Source: Salsipaludibacter albus (GTDB taxonomy: Bacteria > Actinomycetota > Nitriliruptoria > Nitriliruptorales > Nitriliruptoraceae). Taken from it: a stretch of 64,000 nt of DNA. The stretch is taken from contig NZ_JAHOPH010000012.1 in NCBI RefSeq assembly GCF_019798055.1, positions 1-64,000 of the forward strand, written 5' to 3'. Within the stretch, counting starts at the first letter, position 1. The number at the start of each line of letters is the position of its first letter. The translations under genes were made by a program, and so were the position numbers. The notes beneath the pieces were generated by a model, which did no database searches, was not told where the DNA came from, and saw only the letters and a program-made list of their open reading frames with translations. Positions 63,750 to 64,000 of the stretch are shown piece after piece.

Positions 63750-64000
63750 TCAGCCCCCGAGCAGGTCGACGAGCCCGTGGTTGCCGGCGTCCTCGGCGTG
63801 GCGGGCAGCGGTCCGGCCGTCGTCGTCGGTGGTGCCCCGCCGGGCGCCCGCTGCCAGCAGTCGCTCGATCATGACTGGCTGACCACCGGCTGCGGCTCCC
63901 ATCAGCGGCGTGAAGCCACCGGCCTGCCGGACGTCGACGGTGGCGCCGGCATCCACCAGTGCCGTCACGGTCGCCGGGTCGCCGCTGGCGACCGCGCTGT
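63750..64000 (-). CDS. Ankyrin-repeat protein, start outside the window
   Basis: The minus frame is open to the right edge, so the N-terminus lies beyond it. The 83 visible residues contain at least two ankyrin repeats: TALVDAGATVDVRQAGGFTP with LMGAAAGGQ, and ERLLAAGARRGTTDDDGRTA with ARHAEDAGNHGLVDLL. It is a protein-interaction module. Its stop precedes the methyltransferase GTG by 3 bp, so they are co-transcribed. Confidence 0.8.
   Translation of the reverse strand, partial: SAVASGDPATVTALVDAGATVDVRQAGGFTPLMGAAAGGQPVMIERLLAAGARRGTTDDDGRTAARHAEDAGNHGLVDLLGG

Overview
The window is a high-GC stretch (about 70% G+C by eye) typical of Actinomycetota. Coding regions are GC-rich at third codon positions, GTG starts are frequent, neighbouring genes overlap by ATGA or GTGA, and there is a CarD-type RNA polymerase regulator. 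Several genes lack a Shine-Dalgarno site and instead have a TANNNT box 6-7 nt before the start codon, as expected for leaderless mRNAs. Large Na+/K+ transport blocks and a GlgC/GlgA pair suggest a halotolerant, deep-branching actinobacterium (a Nitriliruptoria-like lineage is a guess). No rRNA, tRNA, CRISPR array, transposase or phage gene was seen.

Layout. 1-4.6 kb: membrane-anchored HExxH protein, DUF1643-like protein, an unknown aromatic-rich small protein and a phospholipase C-like phosphoesterase. 4.6-7.7 kb (minus): GNAT enzyme, unusual aromatic amino acid lyase, VOC protein. 7.8-16.6 kb (minus): ten overlapping genes encoding a small membrane protein, a CPA2/Kef antiporter, a membrane-anchored UspA-like protein and the complete seven-subunit Mrp antiporter (A-G). 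A divergent OmpR-type two-component system (16.9-18.9 kb) is separated from it by four direct repeats at exact 11-bp spacing. 19.6-20.8 kb: scar of a TetR gene and an alpha/beta hydrolase, both damaged. 21.2-29.1 kb: potassium uptake block (lipoprotein, TrkH, TrkA, membrane sensor, KdpD-like kinase, KdpE-like regulator, small membrane protein, second TrkH, OB-fold-like membrane protein). GTTGAG repeats at 11-bp spacing lie before both transporter units.

29-50 kb is metabolic and stress housekeeping: YnfA, carboxyethylornithine synthase-like enzyme, a second HExxH lipoprotein, isochorismatase-type hydrolase, RibD/DHFR-like protein, SulP transporter, two LuxR regulators, a DUF1269-like/sulfatase fusion, aldo-keto reductase, SIMPL protein, SurE, uridine kinase, pirin, flavin monooxygenase and a macro-domain protein. 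50-64 kb: TerC preceded by a yybP-ykoY (Mn2+) riboswitch, MBL-fold hydrolase, YczE-like protein, YbaK, SDR enzymes, AMP nucleosidase, GlgA, GlgC, DUF445 protein, a roughly 490-nt structured RNA of unrecognised family with its own terminator, CarD, a methyltransferase and the end of an ankyrin gene.

The main theme is monovalent cation homeostasis. Sodium/proton and potassium efflux (Mrp, CPA2) and potassium uptake (two TrkH plus TrkA) sit side by side, each block next to its own two-component system and candidate operators. The most novel-looking element is the structured RNA at about 61563-62049 (minus).
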